Assembly: GCA_009602735.1 (NCBI GenBank)
Contig: WELA01006901.1
Span: 71,002 to 135,001, forward strand
Source: Mesotaenium endlicherianum
Taxonomy: Eukaryota; Streptophyta; Zygnematophyceae; Zygnematales; Mesotaeniaceae
Direction of reading: 5' to 3'
Length of the DNA stretch: 64,000 nt
Positions 24,045-36,000 of the stretch are shown one piece after another. The first letter of the stretch is position 1. Each line of letters begins with the position of its first letter. The notes under the pieces are model-generated. The model saw only the letters and a program-made list of their open reading frames with translations. It had not been told where the DNA came from and did no database searches. A program made the translations under genes and the position numbers.

Positions 24045-27000
24045 ATGGGCAAGTTGCAGTATAAAGAGGGTGACCTCGTGCTCGCAAAAGTGAAAGGATA
24101 TCCCCCATGGCCTGCCGAAGTGAGTGTGATTATCAAAACGTGGGATAAGGGCCTCAGCTATTGTCATCGTCTTCATGCTTCTCATGCAAAAAAGCAAGGG
24201 CATACTTTTACTCGAAGGCACAATGTGTCGCTACTACCGCTTATATAATTGTCATTACTGGTCATTTGGGGCATGCAGATTGTGAATCCCGTCAATTACA
24301 AGCAGCAACCAAAGGAAGGAAAAATATTTGTCTTCTTCTTCAAGCCTCGCCAAGTGTAAGTATTTGTACCACTTAAAATTTCGATTGCAGAGATGAGCAA
24401 AAAGTGCATACAATGACTTAAATAATAGAAAACTATAGAAAACTTGACTAATTTCTCTGCTAAGTACGTGTTGCTTGCAGTCGGTTTTGCACTCCAGACG
24501 AGGTTACACCGTTCTCAGGAGATGCCAAAGAGGTTGCCATTGCGCGTACAAGAGCGAAAGGTTGCCTTGCTGATTTCAAGGAAGCCATAGCTGATTGTTT
24601 GGGTGTCGAGCAAAAAAGGTAATGCTTCTCTGACTGCCATGAGAAAATATATGTCAAATATATGTCAATAAGCAATCATGGTACCATATCATGTAGTACT
24701 GCTTGTATCATGCTTGCATGCAGCTTCTGACTATCAGATTACGAGAATAGTGCAGCAAACTGTGTGGCACATGGTGTCTCAACTTTGTAGTTGACTATCA
24801 GATTACGAGAATAGTGCAGCAAACTGTGTGGCACATGGTGTCTCAACATTGTAGTTAAGCTTTCTTGTGGGCAGAGTGGCCTCTAAGGGTGCTGAGAACG
24901 AGGGCATACTGACTCCGGAGGTAAGAGATAAGGACGAGGAGGCAGAAGGTAGTGAGGACGAGGAGGAGGAGAACGATGAAGATGATGAAGAAGAGGACGC
25001 TGAAGAAGAAGATGAGGAAGAACATGACGAGACTCCCAAGAAGCGCAAACATGCAAGGAAGACAAGCAAGGCTCCGGCTGTGCGTTACCATGACCCTATC
25101 CTGTGAAGCGTTCAGACATTATAGCCTGTGTGATGCATGCTAGGAAGGAGAGTTGTGCCCAGTCCAAGCCTTGACAGTCACTTGCTTGTGAGTGTCATCA
25201 TGAGAGGTACCCATAAGAACACCTGTGCTATGCCATACTGCAGACTTGGGGGTTATTTAATATTGCTGTATGTTCTTAAGTACAATGTGCAGAAAAGAGC
25301 CAAAACGGGTATAGGTGCTGCGATTCCAAAGCCACTCAGGCCAAACAAGAAAACGCCTGTTTCTAAAGAAGAGACAATGAGCCTGTTTGGTAAGATGCTT
25401 CGACCTTCTTAAAATCTGCAAATCATGTACTGTTGACTCACATTAATTTTGCTCCTTAGTGGCTGTTGTCCTCCTTGACGAGCTTACTGATGAGGTGCTT
25501 CAGCCAAATTCTCATGTTTCTGTATGCAGAAACAATGAAGCGCAAACGTGGTGCTGCTATTGAACGTGCTGCACAAGTCTGGGCATCGCAATATGAGGAG
25601 AATGCGGATGATGCTGTGGCCCAGCTTCTCACGTTTCTCTTCCAGGTCAGTCCCACAGACAAAGTTTCTGAATTCGCTCTGCTTCACAGCCTTGCTTCCC
25701 ACTGTGGTCGCCGTTGTACGACATGTTTAGCCCGGACCATAAGGGCCACGCGGGCTTGACGTCATCCCCGAGTCTTCTTGAAATTTTTGAGGTCCTATTG
25801 GACCAGTTGCTCACTTTCTGCCTCTATCACATATCCATGCTCTGCCCAAGTGTAGCACCAGCCTAGCTTCAGTCGAGCAATGCGGTGTTTATGGCAGACC
25901 TGCGGGACAGATTTCGTGATGGAGTCGGAGAATCCTCAAGAAGAAGCAGACGTGGACGAGGTCGTCCAGAAGATGGTGGAGTCAGCCCGACTAGTATCCT
26001 CTGGGCCAACCAACACGGCACATGCCTGAGGATTGCATGCACGGCTTTTGTCGGTTCTTGACAGACTTGCATACGTCAGGCTCTTTTGAAATATGTCATT
26101 GTTATATGAACACACCCAAAAATATTCATTTTTTCTTAGCTAGGTCTGTGTGCGTAGTCCTTGACCTAGAATTGCCAGGGCAACGTGGAGGACTACCTTG
26201 GGGGCAAGCAGAAGGAGCTCAAGCTGTTCAAGGAGAACATGCTCAGGTTCTGGGACAGCCTGGTGCTGGAATGCCAGGAGAACATCCTATTCGACCAGAA
26301 GCTCATCGACAAGTGCATCGACTATGTCATTGCTCTGGCTTGGTAAGTTGCTGAGTGGGCATGAACAAGTTGACTACTCCTCCTGGCCTGTTAACTTTGT
26401 TCGGACACACAGGGATCAGCTGTTTTCTGCTGCAAATGTAGCTGCTGTTGAGGGCGTGGGTCTTTCAGTAACTTCATGTGACCCAAATCACCTCTTACGT
26501 GCAACCACTTTGTTCCAGAAATCTCATCAGGGAAATGATGGTGTCTACTTGGACGATGAAGTCGGCAAGGGAAAGGTTTGCTTTAAAGTGGAGTGATGCT
26601 GGGGGTGTCGTATTGTGGGGGGCAGCACATCGCCGAGGACATTCAGGCACGCTGCCACCCTGGTGGGCCTTCAGCTCGTCACCTCGTTCGTGTCAGTGGC
26701 CAAAACTCTGGGCGAGACGCGGGAGACCATGCAGAGGCAGCTCAACGCCGAGACGCGGAAGAGGACGAGCGGGCCCAAGGTGGAGTCCTTGACAAAGTCT
26801 CTGACTGAGACGCACGAGAAGATTACGTTGGTGGAGGAGATGATGAGGAAGCTGTTCAGAGGGTACTTACTTGCCACTCTTGGCATCCTCCTCCTCCTCC
26901 TCCCTCCTCCGGCATCATTCTCCACTTCCTTGTGTTGATTGAAATATCCACTTTGAGAAATTGTTGGCAAGAGGGGACTGAGGTACGTCGCTGGAGAAAC

Positions 27001-30000
27001 TCCATTAAAAGCACCCCCGAATAATATTTTATTTTTTAGTTCCACAGAGAGACGTGTATTAAGCTGAACACTTGATTGGCGGGAGGTGGGGTGGGTTCTT
27101 CCTTTCAGAGTGTTCATGCACAGGTACAGAGATGTGGACCCCGAGATCCGAAGTGCATGCATCTCCGCTCTTGGCTCCTGGATCCAGGGCTACTCCACCC
27201 TGTTCCTGCAAGACCTGTACCTCAAGTACATCGGCTGGACTCTGAACGACAAAGTGCGTGACCCTTCTCCTCCACCTTCCGTGTGCAGCCTGCGTAAGAT
27301 CTGCCCATGCTCGTCTGACTGTAGAAGTGGGAGTTGCCCAGATTTGCCGCACATCCTGCTCCTTGCAGTTTGATTGCTCCCACTGCTCGCCTGCTGCACG
27401 TCTCTGTCTCGTCGCATTTCATCGCTGACGAGCGGGGGGAGGAGCTCTGTGTGCAGAACGCCGGAGTTCGGTCGAGTGCAATCTCGGCACTGCACGAGCT
27501 GTACTCCATCGACGACAACATCCCAGCCCTGAGTCTCTTCACGGAGCGCTTCTTGAGCCGCATGGTGGGCCTCGCGGACGACATCGACATCTCGATCGCC
27601 GTCAAAGCCATTGACCTTCTCAAGCAGCTTCTCAGGTGAGAGTGTCGTGTCACCACCTCACCACTTGATTGACCAACGGTCTCTCCCCCCCCACCCCCCC
27701 AACACACACCGTGAAGCATCGTGGCAGAGCGGGAGAGAAGCTTGGGCAATTTGTGAGCCGGTAATGCTTAAAGGAGGGCACTCTCACTCGATTTGTCATT
27801 AGCATGCTACTGTCGCCATTCTGCTTGCGGTTGGTTGCTGCTCTGATTTGTTTCGATTCTCTGTGTGATAATCATCATGCTCGTGGATGAAGTTGGTTCA
27901 ATAGGAGGTTGTGGTGTTAAACGAGTGGAAAAGGGGGCATGTGCACAACGCTGCAGGCAGGAGATTCTGGGGGAGGACGACATGGCATCCCTGCACGAGC
28001 TGCTGGTGGACGAGTCCGCGCGCGTTCGAGAGGCCATTGGGGAGATGGTGTACGAGCAGAGGGTTGCTGCTGCGCCTCCTCGTGGTGCTGATGCGTCTGC
28101 CTCCAAAGGTGCTCCCTCCTCTCCCGATCGCATGTGCTTGGTGGTGCTCTACTGAGATATCGGCCTCCTCTGCGAGAATCTGGCCCTCGCCCATGCCTTG
28201 GTCGTTTCCAAGCTGCGCCTCTGTTTACTTTCTGCTGCTTGCCACGGGTGGACCACTCGTTAGGCAGGTGCTTGCTTGCTTGCTCCACCTAGCCTGCTTG
28301 GTCGAGCGCCAAGTGGCAACGCCAGAGTACTCCGTTGTTGTCGTTTAAGTGGCTCTCGGCACTCCGGGCTGCTCTGCATCAACTGTCGACTTCCAGTGGA
28401 GTGAAGAGAAGTGCCTGCTGCACGCTCCCCTTTTCTGGCGCGCAGGTAGAAAGGCATCCGGCTCCTCGGAGGGCCAGATCAAGCAGCTGCTTCAGATCGT
28501 GGGCGAGTACGCAGACAGCCCCCCGGTGCTGTCGCTCTATGTGGTGGACGCTCTCTGGAAGTCCATGGACGCCATGCAGGTCAGCTGGCCTCCTCCTCTG
28601 GGGCAGCCCAGCCCCTCTAGGTAGATAGGCTCCTTGAGCTTTTGGGTGTCATTGTGCTGCCACGTGCTGTCTCGTCATTCGATTCTGGGGTTTGCTGCAA
28701 GAACTTTGGCGTGCTGTGCCCCTGAGTGCGCATGCGCGTGCGTTTATCCTTATTGTTTGACAATTTTCGCCCTCGGTTGGATCGGCACCAGCCGAAATAT
28801 CAGAAACTTTCAACACGTTCCTCTTCCTCATAATACCGCTGCCGCTACCCCTTCCCCTAGCCCCAGACCTGGATGCAAAAAACGAAAGTGCATTCTTTGT
28901 TTCTGCTGATATCCGTACCCCTCCCCCTACCCTTACTCCTACCCCGCTGCTTTCCGCGATACCCAAGAACTGAAATTGCGTTATTTTTTTCCTCTGTTCT
29001 GCTGATATCCTTGCCCCTGCCCACGCCCCTGCTCCTACCCCCGCCCGGATGCTTTCTCCAACTCTGAAGGACTGGAAGTGCATGGCAAAGATGCTCCTGA
29101 GCGACAGCTCCAAGGACGAGCTGTCCGACGAGGAGGCTGCCAGCCTGGTGCTGGTGCTCAGCGCCGCTGTCAGGAAAGCCGTGGGCGAGAAGCTGGCCCC
29201 CAGCCTGGAAGCCAAGAAGCCCCACCTGACCAAGGCCCAGAGGGTGAGCCCCGCGCGCGTGCGCATGCTGCAGCAGCTGCCCTTGATTGCCATGAACCTC
29301 TCGTGAAAGTAGGCCTTTCCCCTGTTCGTCATTGCGGAAAGCACCGGGCGAGTTCGACAGAAGCCCATGGGAGCCAACGATTTAGGATTTCGGGTTACTG
29401 GGTTAAGGGGTTCATGCAGCTGCGTCAGGCTGTGTGGCTACTTTTACGTCTTCCACTTTGTTTGTCCTCTCCTTTGGCTGTTGCACACCGTGGCAAAATG
29501 ACGGGCTGGCATTGTGGTGCGCAGTAGGCTGCTTCAAGTTGCAGAACTTTCTGATTGCTTCCTGGAGCTGCAAGCGGAGCATGACGTCAACAAGTGTTGT
29601 CGAGTGGCTATGATGGATGGTGCAGGATGCGCTGGAGTCCAGCAGGCACGAGCTGACATCAGCGCTGATGAAGCCGCTGCCCCAGATACTGCGCAAGTTT
29701 CTGGCGGACAAGTCGAAAGTGCGGCAGCTGGCGGAGGTGGTGCTGCACTTGGACCTCGAGCTCTTCTCCATCAAGCGCCAAGAATCCGTACGCCCTGTCC
29801 CGCCCCGCCCTGCCCTGCCCGTCCCCCCATCCCGTCCCGTGGGTCTCACCTGTCCGTTGTGCATCTGCTGGCAGCTGGGTTCTTCTCGTGGCATTTTGCG
29901 GATAGTGGAGGATAATTGTTTTGTGTTGCTATACGTTCTTCTTATATGCAATGTGTGAACAGCACAGAGATGTGCGTGCGTGCGAGCGAACGTGGGTGCA

Positions 30001-33000
30001 TTTGTGGGTGCACGGGTGCAGAGCTTTGCGGCCACGGTGGAGCTGCTCAAGGAGGCGTTCTTCCGGCACGGCGACGAGGAGACGGTGGGGAGCTGCGTGA
30101 GGGCGCTGGCCTTCTGCGCCAGGGAGGGCCACGCGGAGCTCAAGGACGCGGCGCAGCACATGCTCAGCCAGACGGGCGCGGAGCTTCTAGTGAAGCTGCA
30201 GGCTGTCATCCGGCAGACTGGGGTACCACTGCACCCCTGCCCTGCATATGACGACTGCAGAAAAATAGAAGTGCTGGTAGTGGCTGACTGCGGCGTGTGT
30301 GGGGGGCCTTTTAGAGTATAATTGTGTTCCCGCATCCGCTGCTTGTTGGTGGACAAAATGCGCCCTCCCTGCAGGGTCCGGAGGAGGAGGAGGAGGAAGA
30401 AAGCAATCTGAATCTCCCATGTCTGCTGCTTGTTGGTGGACGAGGAGCACCCGCCTCGCAGGGCCCGGAGAATGAGGAGGAGGAGGAGTACGCTCTGCTC
30501 GTGAATCTGAGGAGGGCTCATCAGTACCAGCTGGCGGGGGAAGCACTTGACGGCCACGCCTTTGGCAGCTTCACTGGACTGCTGGAGGACTTCAGCAATC
30601 TCGACCAAGAGGTGGATTTCGGTGCTCACTCGCCTTCAGCCGGTGTCCCTTTCTCATTGCCCTCCCCTGACGTGGTGGGCCACATTTTCCCTGTTTGGGG
30701 TGGGCCTTGCTGTGTTGGTGCTTGTAGAGGAGATGCCTCAACTGTCATTTGTTACTCGTCACCTGCACTTATTTGTTCCAGTGTTCACCCGCAGTTGTTG
30801 AAACTTGATCTTGGAACCCCAAGGCAACATAGTTGAGGGATGTAGAGGTGGGCCCAAGCCACTTCTGCCCGTTGAAGAAGCTGAGGGCGAGCAAGGAAGG
30901 GAAATGCAAAGGCAGGCAGTGCCGCAGTTGGAATCAATGGTAGAGCATCTCTGGGCTTGCTAAAGAGGGGCTATGTCTTGTGCGGGTGCCCGGGCTGTGG
31001 CCACATAAGGCGGATGCCACTGGAGGACTGAAAGAGAGAGAGGGGAGGGACTGCTGCAGGTGACGAGGCTGACGCTCCTCAACATGCTGCTGCAAGTCCT
31101 GTGGGCGTACCACGCCCTGGACCTGCAGAAGCCCGAGGACGGCGAGATGCGCGACATCGTGAGCAAGCGGAACAAGCTGCTGGTTCACCTGGAGGCCTCC
31201 CTGGACAGCCTGCTGCACGACTGGGAGGACACCCCGGAGGCCAAACAGTTTGCCGCTGAGGTTTGTCCCTCAGCAGGCCTTTTCCCCCTCAGCCCTCCTG
31301 CCTGCGGCTGCTGCTACGGCTGTCGCGTGCATGATGCTGCGCAGCGGGCCCAGTCAGGGGACCCACATTGCAACAAGGCTCTCATCAACCCTTGTGATGG
31401 TTTGGAAATGGGCCATGCAGGAGAGGGGGTGCCGACGGAGATTGAGAACGGGTTCTCACAAAGGGGGGGTGGGGGAATGGGGGCGGATGTGAGCGCAATC
31501 AGAGTAGACGTGGAATCAGATATGACCAATCTGTAGAGTTGCATCGCTTGGAATCCGGGGCTCTTGGAAGTGGGCAGCATGCAGGTGTTGCATACTGCAT
31601 GAAGCACAAGCCCCTGCATGCATGTCTGCGTGCGTGCATGTGTGTGTGTGTGTGTGTGTGTGTGCGTGAGTGGCAGGTGGTGTACATGCTGTCGGACGTG
31701 TGGGCGGTGTTCAGCGCAGCCAAGCTGAAGGGCTCCAAGGTGGAGGACCTGAGCCACTCGCCCTCCGACATCCAGTTGCGCCACTTCTGGACGCTGTGCG
31801 CCACGCTCCTGAGCGCTGCTCCCAGTGAGTTGACACCTGACCTGCTTCTTTGTGATGATGATGATGATGATGAGAGCAGGGGTTCTTCCAGGGTGAAGTT
31901 CTCTCCACCTGGCTAGTCCAGTTGGGTATTGTATCACGCTGGTGTTGCAAAGTGGGCTCGTGCGTCGCAGTGGGGGTCAGACACAAGCCAAGTGTCTCTC
32001 CCCCCTCCCCTGCCCCCCTCCGCTCTCCCTCTCTCTCTCCCTCTCTTGCTCTCTCTCGCTCTCTTTCTCGCCTTCCCTCTACTATCTCCCTTTCTTCCTC
32101 TCCTACCTCTCTTTCTGTCTCCCTCCCTATTGATCCTTCTTCCCCTCCCTCCCACTCTCTCTCTTACGCGGCAAGATCCAGATATACACTACAATCTCTT
32201 AGGGCAGCAAGTTTGGGTTGAGGGCCCAACTCTAACGCCTGCACTAGCTGCCATTGCAGGCGAGGAGGAGATGCGGGAGGAAGAGGAAGGAGGGGAAGGG
32301 GAGGAGGGGGCCCACGGGGCTAGCAAGGAGAAAGTCATGGCTGCTGCCGCCAAGCTGGTGGCCCATGACCTCGTGCCTAAGGTGCGTTGCATTTTCACTC
32401 TTTTCTTTCGTCCGGAGCCGCCCATTGATTGTACAGCGCGTGAACTCTCATGCCTTCTGTCCTGTGCCAAATCCATGCCCGAGATTGTGCTCCCCCATTT
32501 TTCCGGCTGGGTCTCGGAACGATGACATCTAATGGGTGTAGCTCTGAGCGCGTTTTGGAACACCCGCTTGCATCAACCTGACTCCTCCTTGCAACGTGTA
32601 CCTGTGCATGGCGGAGAGTGTCTGGACCAGCAAAACTTCTACAAATGCTTCACATCTCTGTCCATGGCCGTCGGAGCAAGTGCAGGCCCTTGTTCCACAA
32701 GCGCTTGCGAGATGCACGCAAGAGCCCCGGGGGGGGGGGGGGGGGGNNNNNNNNNNNNNNNNNNNNNNNNNNNNNNNNNNNNNNNNNGGGGGGGGGGGGG
32801 GGGGGGGGGACTGGTTTTCCCGCACACGGAAACAGTAACTTCTTTCCAAAATGTGAATGTCTGACCCCTCCCCCGCTGACCTCGTTCGGTGGCCTGCCAA
32901 GAGTACTTATGGAGCTGTGAAGCTCCAAGGCTGACCTGCGCTTAGGCGGCCTGTCAAGCCTTCTCAACCCCCGCTGACCTTGTTCGGCGGTCGGCGGGCA

Positions 33001-36000
33001 CTGAGTGGGCAGGAGTACCTGGCGCCTGAGATCGTGTCACACATGCTGAAGCAGCGCAAGGTTGTCTCCGAGATGGTCAAGGCCATGTTCAGCGGCGGCG
33101 CCGGCGGGGGCAACCGTAGCAGCAGCCGGGACGCGGGCGAGCAGCAGCAGCAACAGGGCAGCTCTCTGGAGCAGTGGGAGCTCTACCTGGAGGCTCTCAA
33201 GCGGGTGGGGGCTCCTCCCTCTGCTCTGCTCTCCTCTCCTCTCCTCTCCTCTCCTCTCCTGCATCCCATACCATCCCATCCCATCCATTTGTGGGGCCCA
33301 GCTCGCTTTCCCCCTTCAGGAGCCTTGTCGCTGTCGTTGCCATAGGACTTACCCCACCCTCTTCCTCTGATGCCCTATGTTGGCTCCATACACATACGCA
33401 TTCACGCACCCATCACGCATAAAAACACCCACAGACATCGAGCTGGCCCCTTTCTGATCTGGGCTCTGTCTGAGAAGGAGACGTGGTCAATCGGCAAAAA
33501 TGCAAACATGGGCTGTTCATTTCTTATAAACTGCGTGTGGACTCGTGTGCCGTTAAGACTGGTGGGGAGGCTGCTCGGCTTTAACCACTCCGCGAGGAAG
33601 TGGCGGAGCTTGCTCCGTCGAGGAGTGTAGCCTGATATGCAGCTGTGACCACACGTAACGGGGCGGGGGAGCAGCAGCATCAGCTGGCAATTAGCGCGTG
33701 ATGACTTTTGGGGTCCTCTTCTGACTTGCTTTGCTACATTGCACCGGCTCATAAATCGTCAGCAGTTGAGTGCTCTGCACGCCTGCTGGAGTTTTGTGTG
33801 TTTGTTTAATTGCCCGGGAGTGTGTGTCAAATCAACGCCAGCTGGGCGTGTGAGAGCGCCTGCATTGGAATGGTCTGGACTCATTGGCGTGATGTGTGCA
33901 ATCTGGCGCGTTGCTGCCCGCCCACCCGCAGGCTTACGCTCGCTACATGGAGGCAGTGGGCGGCGACGACGGCGACGGCGACGAGGAGCAGCAGCAGCAG
34001 CACGACCTGGACACCAGCGCCGCGTTTGTCGCGTGCAGGGAGCTGGCGGCCCGCCTGGCTGCCACGTACGCGTTTGCGGGGAGAGCCTCGGCGCCGCTGC
34101 AGGCGAGCCTGCGGCGGCTGGTGCGCGCAGGCGTGGACTTTGCGTTCGACGACGCGCCCCAGTGCCTCAGCTTCCTAGAGGCAGCCATGGCTCCCTTTGT
34201 GCCCAAGCTCGCGCCCGAGTCCTGCCGGGCTATGTGAGTGCCTCTCAAGCACGTGCGCCCATGTCCCCCCCTTCCCACCCCCTTTCGTCCCCTCCCTCTC
34301 TCCCCTCCCTTGATGCTCCTAGCTTTGGCTTCCATCCCCTGCTTTTGGCCCCCAGAATTTGTCAGCCCAGCTTACGTACTGCCGGTATGAGTGGGCAAGT
34401 CGGTTACAAACTTGTGCCACTCGTTCCTGGTGGCTAGGTTTTCTTTCTGTCCCGGACCGTGTCTGTCACTCGCTCCCTCTGCCACTTCCCCCTCCCTTGC
34501 CCTCTCCACTTTCCTCTTCACCTGCAAACGAGCCCAGGTTCACGTTAAGTTCGAATTGACGCCTTGGCTATCAGTTGGTGCGGCGTCTAGATGTCTGAAG
34601 GGGCCAACTCCATGCATGGGCAAGTGCTGGCCCGCGCTAAACCAAGCAAAGCAGGCTGCAGTGATCTGCCAGGTGTCCTTCATGAGCAACGCTACCCGCC
34701 AGCCACCTGCCAGGTGTCCCCTCTTCCCCGCGCGCTTGCTTGGCCATGCGCGTGACTGATGAATCCCTACAACCCGCAGGGCGTCCTTGTCCCCTCTGAG
34801 GAAGAGGCCCTAGCCTTTACTGGCCAAATGCCACCCCTTCCCAAGCGCACGGGATGGACGATGGACGATGCATGCATGTGTCTCTGTGCGCAGCTTGGAG
34901 CAAGTGGAGAAGAAGGTGGAGGGCGTGGAGACGGACGAGGACCCCAGCGCGTGGCGCCCCTACGCCAACTTCGTGGAGCTGCTGCGCGAGAAGCTGTCCC
35001 GCAAGGAGGGCCAGGGCCATGCCGGCGTTGCTGCGGGTACACGCATCTTGCTGCTCTCTCTCTCTCTCTCTCTCTCCCCTGTCACCGATGGGTGCTGTAG
35101 TCGTCTCACTGCTCCGTCCGTCTCCCGTCTTTTGTTCCCGGGGACAGCGCATGTGTCCGTGTAGGCCTCGCACTGTCCTTCCTCCGGCTGGAAAGTAAGT
35201 CATTGTAAGGGATTGTTTGGTGGTGAGGGCGGCCTTTGCGCATGTGCACCGAGTCGGAGAGGGTGTCATGAGATACATAACGTGTGAGCTGGCTGCTGCA
35301 AGCCCTGAGAGCTGAGACTTTTATACTGCTGGTATCGCTGGTGGGTCTTGACGGCAGCGTATGTGCCGTCATCTCTGTGTGTCCCCAATCCTTAACCTTG
35401 TGTGGCATGCCGAGGGATAGAAAGTGGGTTGGGAGGTCACCATGTAAGAGAGATTGGATCATGCCTGAGTTCATCCCTACGCCTTCTCTGATGAATGGCT
35501 GGCGCTGCCGCTCTCCTGCACCAGTGGCAAGCTGTGCCTTACGCCCATCTGAAGTGATGAACCTGCATTACGAGTGTGTGCTTCTGAAAGGAGGGCAGAG
35601 GAGAGGGCCCAGGGAGAGAGAGAGGGACATGCAGACGGTCAATAACATGTGCTTGCGTGTCCGCGCAGATGAGGGCGATGCGGACCTGCCTCGCCGCAGG
35701 GGCCGCGCGCGCCGGAGCCCTGCCAGAGAGAGAGACTTGTCACCCGCCCCCCCAGCAGACAAGCCGCGCAGGCGTGCAGCCGCAGCAGCGTCAGTGGAGG
35801 AGGTAGGACCTGCAGAGGCAGAGGAGGAGGAGGAACAGGAGGAGGACATCCAGGAGTGGGGAGCGGAGGAGGAGGAGGAGGAGGTCGAGGACGACGAGAC
35901 GCCGCTGTACGATGTCCGCCGGCGCCGCCAGGCAGCAGCACGCGTGCTCAGTGAGGCCCTTCTCCACAAATGGCTGGATGCATTGGACCTCTTGCTCTGA

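Noticed and set aside
25448-25492. Separate SCC3 exon reading [12 protein letters not shown]
   Set aside because: Joining 25389 directly to 25530 gives the expected [10 protein letters not shown] start of the SCC3 core; the extra stretch has no match and breaks that motif.
29412-30629. 405-codon minus-strand frame opposite SCC3 exons
   Set aside because: It overlaps well-supported plus-strand exons in antisense and shows no domain; it results from GC-rich codon use on the other strand.
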